Shown here: positions 31,724 to 40,095 of the stretch, one piece after another | Numbering within the stretch: the stretch's first letter is position 1 | Layout: each line of letters begins with the position of its first letter | Source of the DNA: Lachnospiraceae bacterium | Lineage (GTDB): Bacteria > Bacillota > Clostridia > Lachnospirales > Lachnospiraceae | Direction of reading: 5' to 3' | DNA length: 64,000 bases | Assembly (NCBI GenBank): GCA_017428265.1 | Contig: JAFRRD010000041.1 | Coordinates: 62,001-126,000, forward strand | Notes under the pieces: model-generated | The model's database searches: none | Seen by the model: the letters and a program-made list of their open reading frames with translations, nothing else | Told to the model about the DNA's origin: nothing | Position numbers and translations under genes: made by a program

Positions 31724-33385
31724 ATGAAGAAAAGACAAAATCTGCTTTATCGGATCCTGGCCGCTCTCATGGCCATGCTGCTGCTTGCGTCCTGCGGACA
31801 GTCGGGCAAGACCACAACAACACAAGAGGAAGAGACCGAGGATCCCAACGTCGGCAAGTACTATCTGGGCGCTGCGGATGCCGGAGGGTACGGTCTCGAA
31901 CTGGATGAGGACGATGTTGAGAACAACTATCTCCGCCTGAAGGATGACGGAAGTCTGGTGTTTCAGTTTGACGACAGGAAATATGAAGGCAGCTGGAAGG
32001 TCAGGAAGGACGTCCTGACGCTGAAGATCGACGCCGACAGTGCAACAAAGGACGAGTACCAGGGGAGCATTGACGACGGTGTCATTGATATTGAGATCGA
32101 TGCGTATCATCTGATTTTTGTCAAGGGCAAGAGCGCAGCGAAGAAATATGCGGAAGCGCATCCGGCAACAGATGCGGAAACTACCGAGGCCCCGACGGAG
32201 GAGCCGACTGAAGAGCCGACCACCGAAGCGCCGACCGAACCTTCCTCCGAAGAACCCGAATCGACGGCAGAATTCTATTACATGGATTATTTCGTCATTT
32301 ACTGGAACGATTCGCATCCGGAATTCGGGGAGATCAAGTCAAATGTTTTCAGATTCCCTTCCGATCATACGGCTGCGCATCTGTATCTTGGGTCCACTGA
32401 GTACGAAGCCGAATGGAAGGTCGATGGCACTACGCTGCATCTGGACTTTGAGACCGGAGAATCTTTTGATGCGGAGCTCAGCCCCACGGGAGAAAGCTTC
32501 ACGATCAAAACGGACGACCTGGACGCATACTTTGTATGGACACTGGATTATGCGGAACAGGAATGGAAAAAGCTGTACGGAGACAGCTCCGAGACCCCGG
32601 CCGAAACAGGCGAAGCATCGGGTGACTGCACCATCGAAAAGCAGACTGTCCTTGACCGGGACGGCATCAAGGTCACGGCCGAAAGGATCGAAGAGCATGA
32701 ATACTATGGCCCGGGCATCGTCTTCACGGTGGAAAACAACAGCGATAAAGTCGTTTCCGTGAATTCAAAGGCATATTCCGTGAACGGTGCCATGCAGTAT
32801 GATTCCTTCTACTGCAAGGTCGAGCCGGGAAAGAGCTCAGAAGAGTTCCTGGAACTTGATGAAGAGGTCCTGCAGCTGTATTCGATCGAAAAAGTCGGTT
32901 ATATCGACCTTCAGTTCTATGCCGTGGACACGGAAACGTACGATACCGTATTCATGGAAGACAAACCGGTCCGGATCAAAACAAGTTTGTTCGGACAGGA
33001 AGACAAGCCGCAGATCCCCGAGGGCTCGGGCAAAAAATATGACAAAGACGGGATCCAGGTCTATTTTGTCCATACCGGAGTGAATGAGTACGGAGATATG
33101 TTCAGCCGGCTTTTCGTCGTGAATTCGACCGACAGATCCCTGGAATTCTTCGAAGACGACGTCACACTGAATGATACGGATGTTGACGGGTATATCATCG
33201 ACGATGAAGTTGCTCCCGGCTGCGTGCTGATCTGCGATCTCGAATACGAAGAGGATTCGCTGAAAGAGGCAGGCATCACCAGCCTGGACGATGTGACGAA
33301 AATGAGTTTTTCCCTGGAATTCAGCGATATGGACACCTACGATGATGTCGCTGAGACGGGCCGGATCGACATAGAACTGGAATAA
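31724..33385 (+). CDS. Putative multi-domain lipoprotein
   Basis: A 553-residue protein of unknown function. The signal peptide ends in lipobox LLASC (Cys about 23), so it is probably lipid-anchored on the outer membrane face. Two similar roughly 90-residue beta-rich units (near residues 40-140 and 185-280; LRLKDDGSLVFQFDDRKYEGSWKV against TEYEAEWKVDGTTLHLDFETG) are joined by a Thr/Glu/Pro-rich linker (TEAPTEEPTEEP). Two further beta domains follow. I chose ATG 31724 because it starts the signal peptide. Confidence 0.8.
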   Translation: MKKRQNLLYRILAALMAMLLLASCGQSGKTTTTQEEETEDPNVGKYYLGAADAGGYGLELDEDDVENNYLRLKDDGSLVFQFDDRKYEGSWKVRKDVLTLKIDADSATKDEYQGSIDDGVIDIEIDAYHLIFVKGKSAAKKYAEAHPATDAETTEAPTEEPTEEPTTEAPTEPSSEEPESTAEFYYMDYFVIYWNDSHPEFGEIKSNVFRFPSDHTAAHLYLGSTEYEAEWKVDGTTLHLDFETGESFDAELSPTGESFTIKTDDLDAYFVWTLDYAEQEWKKLYGDSSETPAETGEASGDCTIEKQTVLDRDGIKVTAERIEEHEYYGPGIVFTVENNSDKVVSVNSKAYSVNGAMQYDSFYCKVEPGKSSEEFLELDEEVLQLYSIEKVGYIDLQFYAVDTETYDTVFMEDKPVRIKTSLFGQEDKPQIPEGSGKKYDKDGIQVYFVHTGVNEYGDMFSRLFVVNSTDRSLEFFEDDVTLNDTDVDGYIIDDEVAPGCVLICDLEYEEDSLKEAGITSLDDVTKMSFSLEFSDMDTYDDVAETGRIDIELE

Positions 33386-33403
33386 ACACTGCGGAGGTTA
33401 AGC

Positions 33404-33904
33404 ATGATCATCATTTACACGTCCAACACCGGGCACACCGAAGAGTATGCCATGATGCTGCGCGATGCGCTGGACCTGCCGGCTTATAAGCTGGGCGACG
33501 CACCGGCGCAGGTCGCTGGCGCCGAAGCCATCTATCTCGGCTGGCTTATGGCCGGCGGCCTTGTCGGCTATCAGGCGGCAGCGAAGAAATACCGCATCGT
33601 CTGCGCGGTCGGTGTGGGCATGAGTCCCGAGAGTGAAGAGCAGACGAAGACACTGAAGGAACGGATCAAGGCACCGGAAAGCCTGCCGGTGTTCTATCTG
33701 CAGGGCGGCTATGACAAGAAGAAACTGAAAGGCTTCAACAAGGCCGTCATGAACGTGGTCGAAAAGACGATCATGAAGCGCCTGCAGAACATCCCGGAAG
33801 AAAAACGCAAAGAGGAACCGGTCTATAAGATGATCACCGAGGGATACAGCGTAGTCTCTGCCGAACGTCTGCAGCCGGTCATCGACTGGTACGGAAACCG
33901 CTGA
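33404..33904 (+). CDS. Flavodoxin-domain protein
   Basis: A 166-residue protein with a flavodoxin-type FMN phosphate loop at the N terminus (IYTSNTGHTEEYA). The middle lacks the second flavin-stacking loop of classical flavodoxin, and the C-terminal part is helical and basic (KKKLKGFNKAVMNVVEKTIMKR in pieces), similar to menaquinone-dependent protoporphyrinogen-oxidase-like or FlaRed-type proteins. GGAGG precedes ATG. The next gene, an EFR1-type ferredoxin, follows after 12 bases, so the pair may exchange electrons. Confidence 0.82.
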   Translation: MIIIYTSNTGHTEEYAMMLRDALDLPAYKLGDAPAQVAGAEAIYLGWLMAGGLVGYQAAAKKYRIVCAVGVGMSPESEEQTKTLKERIKAPESLPVFYLQGGYDKKKLKGFNKAVMNVVEKTIMKRLQNIPEEKRKEEPVYKMITEGYSVVSAERLQPVIDWYGNR

Positions 33905-33916
33905 CAAGGAGCCTTT

Positions 33917-34657
33917 ATGATCTTTTACTTTTCGGGCACCGGCAACAGTGCATGGGCAGCCCGGCAGATCGCGGGACCGACCGGGGAAGAACTCTGCGAC
34001 ATTGGAGCCCTTCTCCGGGAAGGCTCGGTCTGGGAAGGCGAAGAGGAGAAAGCTGTCTTCGTGACGCCGACCTACGCCTGGTGCATCCCGCGCATCGTGG
34101 AGGATTGGATCCGGCGTTCTTCCTTCGGGAAGCCGGCTGCCTGGTTCGTGATGACCTGCGGGGATTCTGTCGGCAGTGCAGGCCGCTTCAACCGCGCGCT
34201 CTGCGGCGAAAAGGACATGACATACATGGGGACCGGGAAACTGGTCATGCCGGAGAATTATACGGCCATGTTCACGACGCCCGATCCGGAGACGGCCAAG
34301 GAAATCATCCGGAAGGCGGAGCCAAGCGTAAAGGCCTATGCGGACCTCATCCGCCGCGGACAGTCATTTCCGGAGGACAAAGCAGGCCTCATCGGGACGC
34401 TGCAGACAAAATGGGGCAATCCTGCTTTTTACCGCCTTTTCGTGAAGGACAAGGCTTTCAAAGCGACGGACGCCTGCATTGCCTGCGGAAAATGCGTCCT
34501 CGGCTGTCCGGCGAAAAACATCCGTCTTGAGGACGAAAGACCCGTCTGGGGCGGCCGATGTACCCACTGCATGGCCTGCATCAATTACTGTCCGATGAAT
34601 GCGGTCGAATACGGCGCCGCAAGCCGGAAACGGCATCATTATACCTGCCCGTTCTGA
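33917..34657 (+). CDS. EFR1-type flavodoxin-ferredoxin protein
   Basis: A 246-residue electron-transfer protein. An N-terminal flavodoxin-like half (FYFSGTGNSAWAA; VTPTYAWCIPRIV) is joined to a C-terminal bacterial ferredoxin with two [4Fe-4S] motifs, CIACGKCVLGCP and CTHCMACINYCP. Such EFrodoxin proteins are typical of anaerobic Firmicutes. AAGGAG precedes ATG. Its role in the cell is unknown beyond low-potential electron transfer. Confidence 0.93.
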   Translation: MIFYFSGTGNSAWAARQIAGPTGEELCDIGALLREGSVWEGEEEKAVFVTPTYAWCIPRIVEDWIRRSSFGKPAAWFVMTCGDSVGSAGRFNRALCGEKDMTYMGTGKLVMPENYTAMFTTPDPETAKEIIRKAEPSVKAYADLIRRGQSFPEDKAGLIGTLQTKWGNPAFYRLFVKDKAFKATDACIACGKCVLGCPAKNIRLEDERPVWGGRCTHCMACINYCPMNAVEYGAASRKRHHYTCPF

Positions 34658-34680
34658 TCGGGCAGAAGCAAGGAGAAAGA

Positions 34681-35619
34681 ATGGCAAAAGTATTGATCTC
34701 AGAGAACATGAACCCGATCGCGGAAGAGGTCCTGCTGGAGGCGGGGCACGAAGTGGTCAAAATGCCGGCGATGGATCCGGAGATGCTGCGCGAATATATC
34801 AAGGACTGCGACGCGGTGGTGAACCGCATCCTGCCGATCGACCGCGCGATGATGGAAAGCAATCCTAAACTGAAACTGATCAGCAAGCACGGCGTCGGTC
34901 TGGACAATTACGATCTCGCTGCGGCGAAGGAACTCGGCATCGCGGTTACCTGCACGCCTGGCTGCAACGCGCAGTCGGTGGCGGAACACAGCCTGGCGCT
35001 GATGATGGCTTCGGCCAGAAACCTGAAGGCGGTTGCCGGCGGCTATGAAACGGTCGGCTGGGAGGCGAAAAAGCGCGGCGACGGCGTGGAACTGTGGGGC
35101 AAGACCCTCGGTATCGTCGGCTGCGGCGATATCGGCGGGCGTGTGGCCCGCATGGCGCACGGTGGCTTTGCCATGCGCGTGCTGATCCATGATCCTTATA
35201 TCGACAAAGCCCCGGAAGGCTGTGAACTTGCCGGCAGTCTGGAGGAAGTCCTTACGGAATCGGATTTCATCACGATCCATTGCTTCTTGAGCGAGGAGAC
35301 GAAGCATCTGATCGGCGCGAAGGAGTTTGCCGCCATGAAGAAAGGCGCGATCTTCGTCAACTGCGCAAGAGGACCCATCGTGGATGAGAATGCCCTGGTC
35401 GAAGCGGTCAGGTCCGGACATCTGGGCGCGGCTGCCGTGGACGTGACGGAGACCGAACCGCTGCCTCACGACCATCCGCTGTTCAGCTTCCCGAACGTGA
35501 TCGTGACGCCGCACTTTGCCGCGCAGAGCCGCGAAGCTTCCTACAACGTGGCGCGGACAGCCGCAGAAAACGTTGTTCATTTCTTCACGGACGGCAAGGT
35601 CGTCGGACGAGTCATCTAA
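34681..35619 (+). CDS. D-isomer-specific 2-hydroxyacid dehydrogenase (phosphoglycerate dehydrogenase-like)
   Basis: A 312-residue NAD-dependent dehydrogenase. The Rossmann loop is GIVGCGDIGGRV, the catalytic Arg is in NCARGPIVDE, Glu in DVTETEPLP and His in TPHFAA. It lacks the C-terminal ACT/ASB domains of long SerA forms, so it could be a short phosphoglycerate dehydrogenase or a reductase for another 2-oxo acid. AAGGAG precedes ATG 34681; the frame extends upstream through the previous gene's region in another phase. A strong terminator follows. Confidence 0.9.
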   Translation: MAKVLISENMNPIAEEVLLEAGHEVVKMPAMDPEMLREYIKDCDAVVNRILPIDRAMMESNPKLKLISKHGVGLDNYDLAAAKELGIAVTCTPGCNAQSVAEHSLALMMASARNLKAVAGGYETVGWEAKKRGDGVELWGKTLGIVGCGDIGGRVARMAHGGFAMRVLIHDPYIDKAPEGCELAGSLEEVLTESDFITIHCFLSEETKHLIGAKEFAAMKKGAIFVNCARGPIVDENALVEAVRSGHLGAAAVDVTETEPLPHDHPLFSFPNVIVTPHFAAQSREASYNVARTAAENVVHFFTDGKVVGRVI

Positions 35620-35643
35620 GCAAAAGACAGAGAAAAAGCACAG

Positions 35644-35677
35644 AAAAACTCCCGGCTGCAAAACCGGGAGTTTTTTT
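35644..35677. terminator. Bidirectional terminator between the dehydrogenase and yfhO-like genes
   Basis: Stem AAAACTCCCGG/CCGGGAGTTTT (loop CTGCAAAA) is followed by more T residues on the plus strand and has an A-rich left flank, serving both convergent genes. Confidence 0.88.
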
Positions 35678-35712
35678 GCGGTAAAGCGCGGATCGGAGAA
35701 GGTCCGGCCGGA

Positions 35713-38598
35713 TCAGTTTTCTTTGGGACCGAAGAAATCAAGACGCCGGAACAGGCGGTCGTTATCCGTTTCGGCAGGCGTGGGTGAGGGCCCTGCGGGG
35801 GGCGCTGCAGGCGTTTCCTGCACGGCCGGTACGTCTTCAGCGGTTTTCTCAACGGAATCGTCCAGCCTCAGAAGTTCTTCATCTGCGGCTTTATCCGTGT
35901 CAGGACGGGGATCTTCGAAGGAATCTTCGTCATCGACCTCAAGGACTTCCGGCAGTTCGGCCTCGTCATCCAGCCGCTCCGCCTGATCCAGTTCATGAAG
36001 TACGGCAAGGCGTTCCTTCACGGTGCTGCTCTCGCCGTTTTCCGGAAGGGCAGCTTCTTCTTTCCTGCGCTTCGAGGAACGGATGATGAAATCCATGAGC
36101 ATCAGGAAGAGAAGGAGAAGAAGGGCGGCTACGGACACAAGGATGCCGAGCTTATGGCCTTCGGCCTCGTAATGCAGCACGATCTCATGCGTTCCGGCCG
36201 GGATATGCACGGCCAGGAGGGCATCGCCGAGTGTACTGACTTCCGTTTCCTTGCCGTCTACGGTGATTGACCAGCCGTTTTCGATCGGGATGGAGAAGGC
36301 CAGGAGAGAATCGACAGGGGCATCCGCAATTCCTTTGATCTCAGTCTTGCTGCGGTCGTTGACGAAAGATGTCACAGTGAAATCCCGTGAGTTGAGCTGG
36401 CCGACGGCATCGATGAAGGCGTCAGTGTCAAAACGGTAGCAGGTCGCCGTGATCGTGGTCGCCGAGGTATCGTAGGCAGAGACCTTGATCTCGTCGCCGG
36501 GAGAGAGATAACCCGTGCGGACCAGATAGTTGCGGCCGAGGTTGTCCCAGGTGACGGAACCCTTCCCGTTGACCGTTGCGGTGACTTTGGTGACCGAGCC
36601 GGTCACATAAACGTAATAATAGCCTTCTTTGGCAACGTTGGCGGTCATCGTGGCGCCGTTCGTATGGCTGTCAACGGTCTCCAGGATGTTTCCGACGCCC
36701 GCGGCAACATTGACGAAGCTGTTCTGTACCTTGGCCGGTGCACCGGCGGCGTAGGACCAGAGCGTGTCCGTGTCATCCGGCAGCAGGAAGCCGAGGTCCA
36801 GAGTGTACTCGACGCGGTACAGACGGCTGGTCGTTCCGGCCTTGTTGGTCGCCTTGCCCACATAGGACAGCAGCGGATTTTCCGGAAGTTCGGATTCGGA
36901 AATGATGTATTTTACATCCAGCAGGGCTGCGGTAAACGGCGTCGCGCCGGTAAAGGCATAGGCGTTGGTGTTGCCTTCCATGCCGAGTTTTTTGTAGAAC
37001 TGCGAGATCTTCGCATTCGTGGTGGAGGAGAAGATCGAGGCGCTGTCATAGCCGAAATAAGGGCCGTCGTTCTTGGTGCGCAGCTTGTAGCGCTCGATGC
37101 GGAAGAAGCCGTTGTCGCCGTTGTCCTCCTTCGCCATCGCAACCAGTTCGTCATAACTGTCGTCATAGGCCATGAAGTTCGTCCGGTTGACATAGGAAAC
37201 GCTGGTCACGGCGGTATTCAGGCCCATTTCCACGATAAGGAGGCACAGCGACAGGCAGACTGCCGTAATGCCCGTGACGCGGCGCGTCTTGTGGAGGTAG
37301 GCGAAGAGACCGTATAGGCAGATGAACGCGATGCTGGCGTAGCAAGCGTAATAGGGGATCTCCTCCGGATCCGCGACGGTCTCAATGACGAGGATCAGCG
37401 CGCACGCCCCGGCGATCGTTCCGAGGAGCTTTCCTTTCGTGATCTTGGGCAGCGCCCGTATCCCCTCGAAGACCATCACCAGGATGATGAAGTTGTAGAG
37501 GTAGGACTGCCGGCAGGGCAGGGAGTTCGGATAGTGGAAGCCGTGCCAGATGTAGTTCAGGACGTTGGTGTTGAAGGATAAAAGCAGGAAGGCCAGCAGT
37601 ACGGTGTTGACGACCTTTTCCTTGAAATCCACGTCCCGGTTCATGTAGTACAGCGGGACGAAAATGAACACAGCCACGCCGCAGTACAGGTTCGGCCAGT
37701 GATCAAGCCCGGTCTCGACCTCGACCACCGTCAGGTGACGGGCGATCATTTCCAGGATCGAGAAGTAATTCGTCACGGTGCGCGGGAAGGTGGTGTTTGC
37801 GCTGGCGGTACCCATGAGGGCATAGGCTGCCGGGATGACGAGGACGCAGGCGAGAGCCCCGGCCAGGATCGAATAAAAGCCGAAATTGAAGATCTTCAGC
37901 AGGATCTTCTTTCCGCTCGTCGGCGGCAGGCAGACCATGCGGCAGAGGAAGTAGAAGACCAGGAAGATGCACAGCATGATGCTGATGTAGTAGTTGCACA
38001 GGATCGCCAGGCCCAGCGTGATGCAGTACAGGAAGGGGCGGTCGTTCTCGACCAGCTGTTCCATGCCGTAGAGCACGATCGGGGCGAGCCACAGCACGTC
38101 CAGCCACATGATGTTCCAGCTGTAGGCGGCAAGGTAGCCGCTCAGGGCATAGCAGATGCCGCAGAAGGCGATGGCGAAATGCCGGGTGTCGAAGCGCTTC
38201 GACAGGTACCAGGCCATCGTCAGGCCGCAGGCGCCGATCTTCAGCACGATGAGGACGGTGATGAATTCGATCATCCAGCCCTGCGGGATCAGGAAGGCGA
38301 AGATATGCAGCGGGCCGCTCAGGTAGTAGGCAAGAAGGGCCAGATAGTTGCTGCCCAGGCCGATATCGAAGGCATAGGTCAGGCTGCCGCCGTCCCGCAG
38401 CCGTTCGCCGTAGTTTTCAAAGAAGGCAACGTACTGATGGTACAGGTCGGTGCGCAGGAAGCAGTTCTCGCCGAAGGGCCAGATCTCCTTGCCCGCGAAG
38501 ATGCCCAGCATGATCAGGATCGGCAGCACGAAGGCCAGGATCAGCGGGAGCTTTTCCTCGAAGCTGCGTTTTTCTTTAGGCTTTATCATCTTGTCCAT
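35713..38598 (-). CDS. YfhO-like GT-C membrane glycosyltransferase
   Basis: A 961-residue multi-pass protein of the YfhO family. The first 450 residues contain about 12-13 transmembrane helices with the family blocks GENCFLRTDLYHQYV, SYNW-type YSWNIMWLD and SLPCRQSYLYNF. A large extracellular beta-rich domain follows (about 500-830), then one more transmembrane helix and a cytoplasmic acidic tail (EDSFEDPRPDTDK). In B. subtilis and Listeria, YfhO-type proteins use lipid-linked sugars made by CsbB-like enzymes to decorate lipoteichoic acid. I chose the second ATG (38598), 7 bases after AGGAG. The gene overlaps the glycosyltransferase gene by 23 bases. Confidence 0.9.
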   Translation of the reverse strand: MDKMIKPKEKRSFEEKLPLILAFVLPILIMLGIFAGKEIWPFGENCFLRTDLYHQYVAFFENYGERLRDGGSLTYAFDIGLGSNYLALLAYYLSGPLHIFAFLIPQGWMIEFITVLIVLKIGACGLTMAWYLSKRFDTRHFAIAFCGICYALSGYLAAYSWNIMWLDVLWLAPIVLYGMEQLVENDRPFLYCITLGLAILCNYYISIMLCIFLVFYFLCRMVCLPPTSGKKILLKIFNFGFYSILAGALACVLVIPAAYALMGTASANTTFPRTVTNYFSILEMIARHLTVVEVETGLDHWPNLYCGVAVFIFVPLYYMNRDVDFKEKVVNTVLLAFLLLSFNTNVLNYIWHGFHYPNSLPCRQSYLYNFIILVMVFEGIRALPKITKGKLLGTIAGACALILVIETVADPEEIPYYACYASIAFICLYGLFAYLHKTRRVTGITAVCLSLCLLIVEMGLNTAVTSVSYVNRTNFMAYDDSYDELVAMAKEDNGDNGFFRIERYKLRTKNDGPYFGYDSASIFSSTTNAKISQFYKKLGMEGNTNAYAFTGATPFTAALLDVKYIISESELPENPLLSYVGKATNKAGTTSRLYRVEYTLDLGFLLPDDTDTLWSYAAGAPAKVQNSFVNVAAGVGNILETVDSHTNGATMTANVAKEGYYYVYVTGSVTKVTATVNGKGSVTWDNLGRNYLVRTGYLSPGDEIKVSAYDTSATTITATCYRFDTDAFIDAVGQLNSRDFTVTSFVNDRSKTEIKGIADAPVDSLLAFSIPIENGWSITVDGKETEVSTLGDALLAVHIPAGTHEIVLHYEAEGHKLGILVSVAALLLLLFLMLMDFIIRSSKRRKEEAALPENGESSTVKERLAVLHELDQAERLDDEAELPEVLEVDDEDSFEDPRPDTDKAADEELLRLDDSVEKTAEDVPAVQETPAAPPAGPSPTPAETDNDRLFRRLDFFGPKEN

Positions 38599-39562
38599 CA
38601 GCATTCTCCTTGTTGCTCAGGCGGGAACGGCCTTCGGTGAGGTCGGTCTCCTGAATGATATAAACGGGCCTGTCCTTGGCCTCCAGATAAATGTGCGAGA
38701 TATATTCCCCGACGATTCCGACGGAAAACTCGATCACGCCGCCGAGGAAGAGGAGCAGGCAGATGGTCGAGGCATAGCCGGGAACGTCCACGCCGCTCAC
38801 CAGAGTCTTGATGAAGACCACGAGGATGTATATCAGAGAAATGATGAAGAGCAGAAGGCCCAGGTCGCGGATCATCCGCAGCGGTTTCACGGTAAAAGCC
38901 GTGATGCCGTCGATGGCATATTTGACGAGGCCCTTGAAGCTCCATTTGCTCGTGCCGACCGCGCGCTCGACGTTCTCATAGGGGATCCAGGCGGTATCGA
39001 AGCCGACCCAGGCGAAGATGCCCTTCGAGAAGCGCTCTACTTCGGACATAGAACAGATGGCGTCGACCATCCGGCGGCTCATCATGCGGTAGTCCACGGC
39101 GTTCTGCGGCAGCTTTACTTCAGTCATGGCGTTGCTGAACTTGTAGAAAAGGCCGGACATGAAGCTCCGGAGGCCTTTCTCGCCGGTGCGCGTGCTCCGG
39201 CAGGCGGCCGCGCAGTCATAGCCTTTTTCGATCGCTTCCGTAAACTGCGGGATCAGCGCCGGCGGGTGCTGCAGGTCGGCATCCATGATGATGACGTAGT
39301 CCCCCGTGCTGTGCGTGAGCCCGGCATACATGCCGGCTTCCTTGCCGAAATTGCGGGAGAAGGAGATGTAATGGACGCGCGGATGCTCCGCCGAAAGTTT
39401 CCGCATCACGGCGAGAGAGCCGTCGCGGCTGCCGTCGTTGATGAAGAGATAGGAAAATTCGTAGCCCGCGATCTGACTGACGACCTTCTCCGTTTCTTCG
39501 TAGAAAAGGTTCAGGCCGTCGGCTTCGTTGTAGCAGGGCACGATGATATCGACTGTCTTCAT
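38576..39562 (-). CDS. GT2 glycosyltransferase, CsbB/GtrB-like
   Basis: A 328-residue polyprenyl-phosphate glycosyltransferase. The GT-A domain starts VDIIVPCYNEADGL, with FINDGSRDGS and the metal motif DADLQHPP; two C-terminal transmembrane helices (about 235-255 and 268-290) anchor it. It should transfer a sugar from a nucleotide donor to undecaprenyl phosphate on the inner face of the membrane. The sequential, overlapping yfhO-like gene would use the flipped product. No separate GtcA-type flippase is seen in this window. Confidence 0.93.
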   Translation of the reverse strand: MKTVDIIVPCYNEADGLNLFYEETEKVVSQIAGYEFSYLFINDGSRDGSLAVMRKLSAEHPRVHYISFSRNFGKEAGMYAGLTHSTGDYVIIMDADLQHPPALIPQFTEAIEKGYDCAAACRSTRTGEKGLRSFMSGLFYKFSNAMTEVKLPQNAVDYRMMSRRMVDAICSMSEVERFSKGIFAWVGFDTAWIPYENVERAVGTSKWSFKGLVKYAIDGITAFTVKPLRMIRDLGLLLFIISLIYILVVFIKTLVSGVDVPGYASTICLLLFLGGVIEFSVGIVGEYISHIYLEAKDRPVYIIQETDLTEGRSRLSNKENADGQDDKA

Positions 39563-39652
39563 AGGGTACCTGATTTCATTCGTTTACAGGAATACAGTTC
39601 GGGACGCGGAAACGTCCCGCCGATTCGGAACAATGTTTGTAAAATCCGTAAT

Positions 39653-39681
39653 ATTATAGCCGATTTCCGGGGAAAAGGCAA
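39653..39681 (-). promoter_or_regulatory. Promoter of the GT2-yfhO operon
   Basis: On the minus strand, -35 TTGCCT (39681-39676), 17-nt spacer and perfect -10 TATAAT (39658-39653), about 90 bases before the GT2 start. A GGGACG/CGTCCC hairpin lies in the leader near 39602-39619. Confidence 0.65.
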
Positions 39682-39686
39682 ATCTT

Positions 39687-39989
39687 TTATCGCTTTTCGG
39701 CGGGATCGTCAGCCCTGCCGTCCTCCGGAAGTTCCGGGGCTTCTTCGGGAGCGCCTTCTTCATCCTCTTCGCTGCCGTCATCCTCATTTTTGACGAACAT
39801 CGGGAAGACCTTGAGCAGCATCATGAAGGCGTAGAGCACGATGGGGACGGCGACCGTTGCGCCGAGAGCGGCCTTGAACATGGTCGTCGCCTCATGCTTT
39901 CCGGTCAGGGCCAGAACAAAACAGACGATGTACATGGAAAGGAGCAGGACGATGCCGATGACAGCCAGGATCTGACGAGTCTTTTTCAT
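39687..39989 (-). CDS. Small membrane protein with acidic tail
   Basis: A 100-residue protein with two predicted transmembrane helices (ILAVIGIVLLLSMYIVCFVLAL and AALGATVAVPIVLYAFMML in part) and a strongly acidic, Glu/Asp/Pro-rich C terminus. No function is known. I chose the ATG at 39989, with GAAGGAG at proper distance. It is divergent from gmk, and the two promoters overlap. Confidence 0.75.
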   Translation of the reverse strand: MKKTRQILAVIGIVLLLSMYIVCFVLALTGKHEATTMFKAALGATVAVPIVLYAFMMLLKVFPMFVKNEDDGSEEDEEGAPEEAPELPEDGRADDPAEKR

Positions 39990-40019
39990 GATTTCTCCTT
40001 CGGACTTTCTCCATATCAA

Positions 40020-40069
40020 TTGACGAAAAGCCACGCCTGCATTATAATAAATCCCAATAATCATGTCAA
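40020..40069. promoter_or_regulatory. Overlapping divergent promoters (gmk and small membrane protein)
   Basis: Plus strand: -35 TTGACG (40020-40025), 17-nt spacer, -10 TATAAT (40043-40048). Minus strand: -35 TTGACA (40069-40064), 17-nt spacer, -10 TATAAT (40046-40041). The two -10 boxes share the 8-bp sequence ATTATAAT (40041-40048), so the two promoters cannot be occupied together. Confidence 0.82.
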
Positions 40070-40095
40070 TGAACAAGGCAGGAGAGCTTACGATC

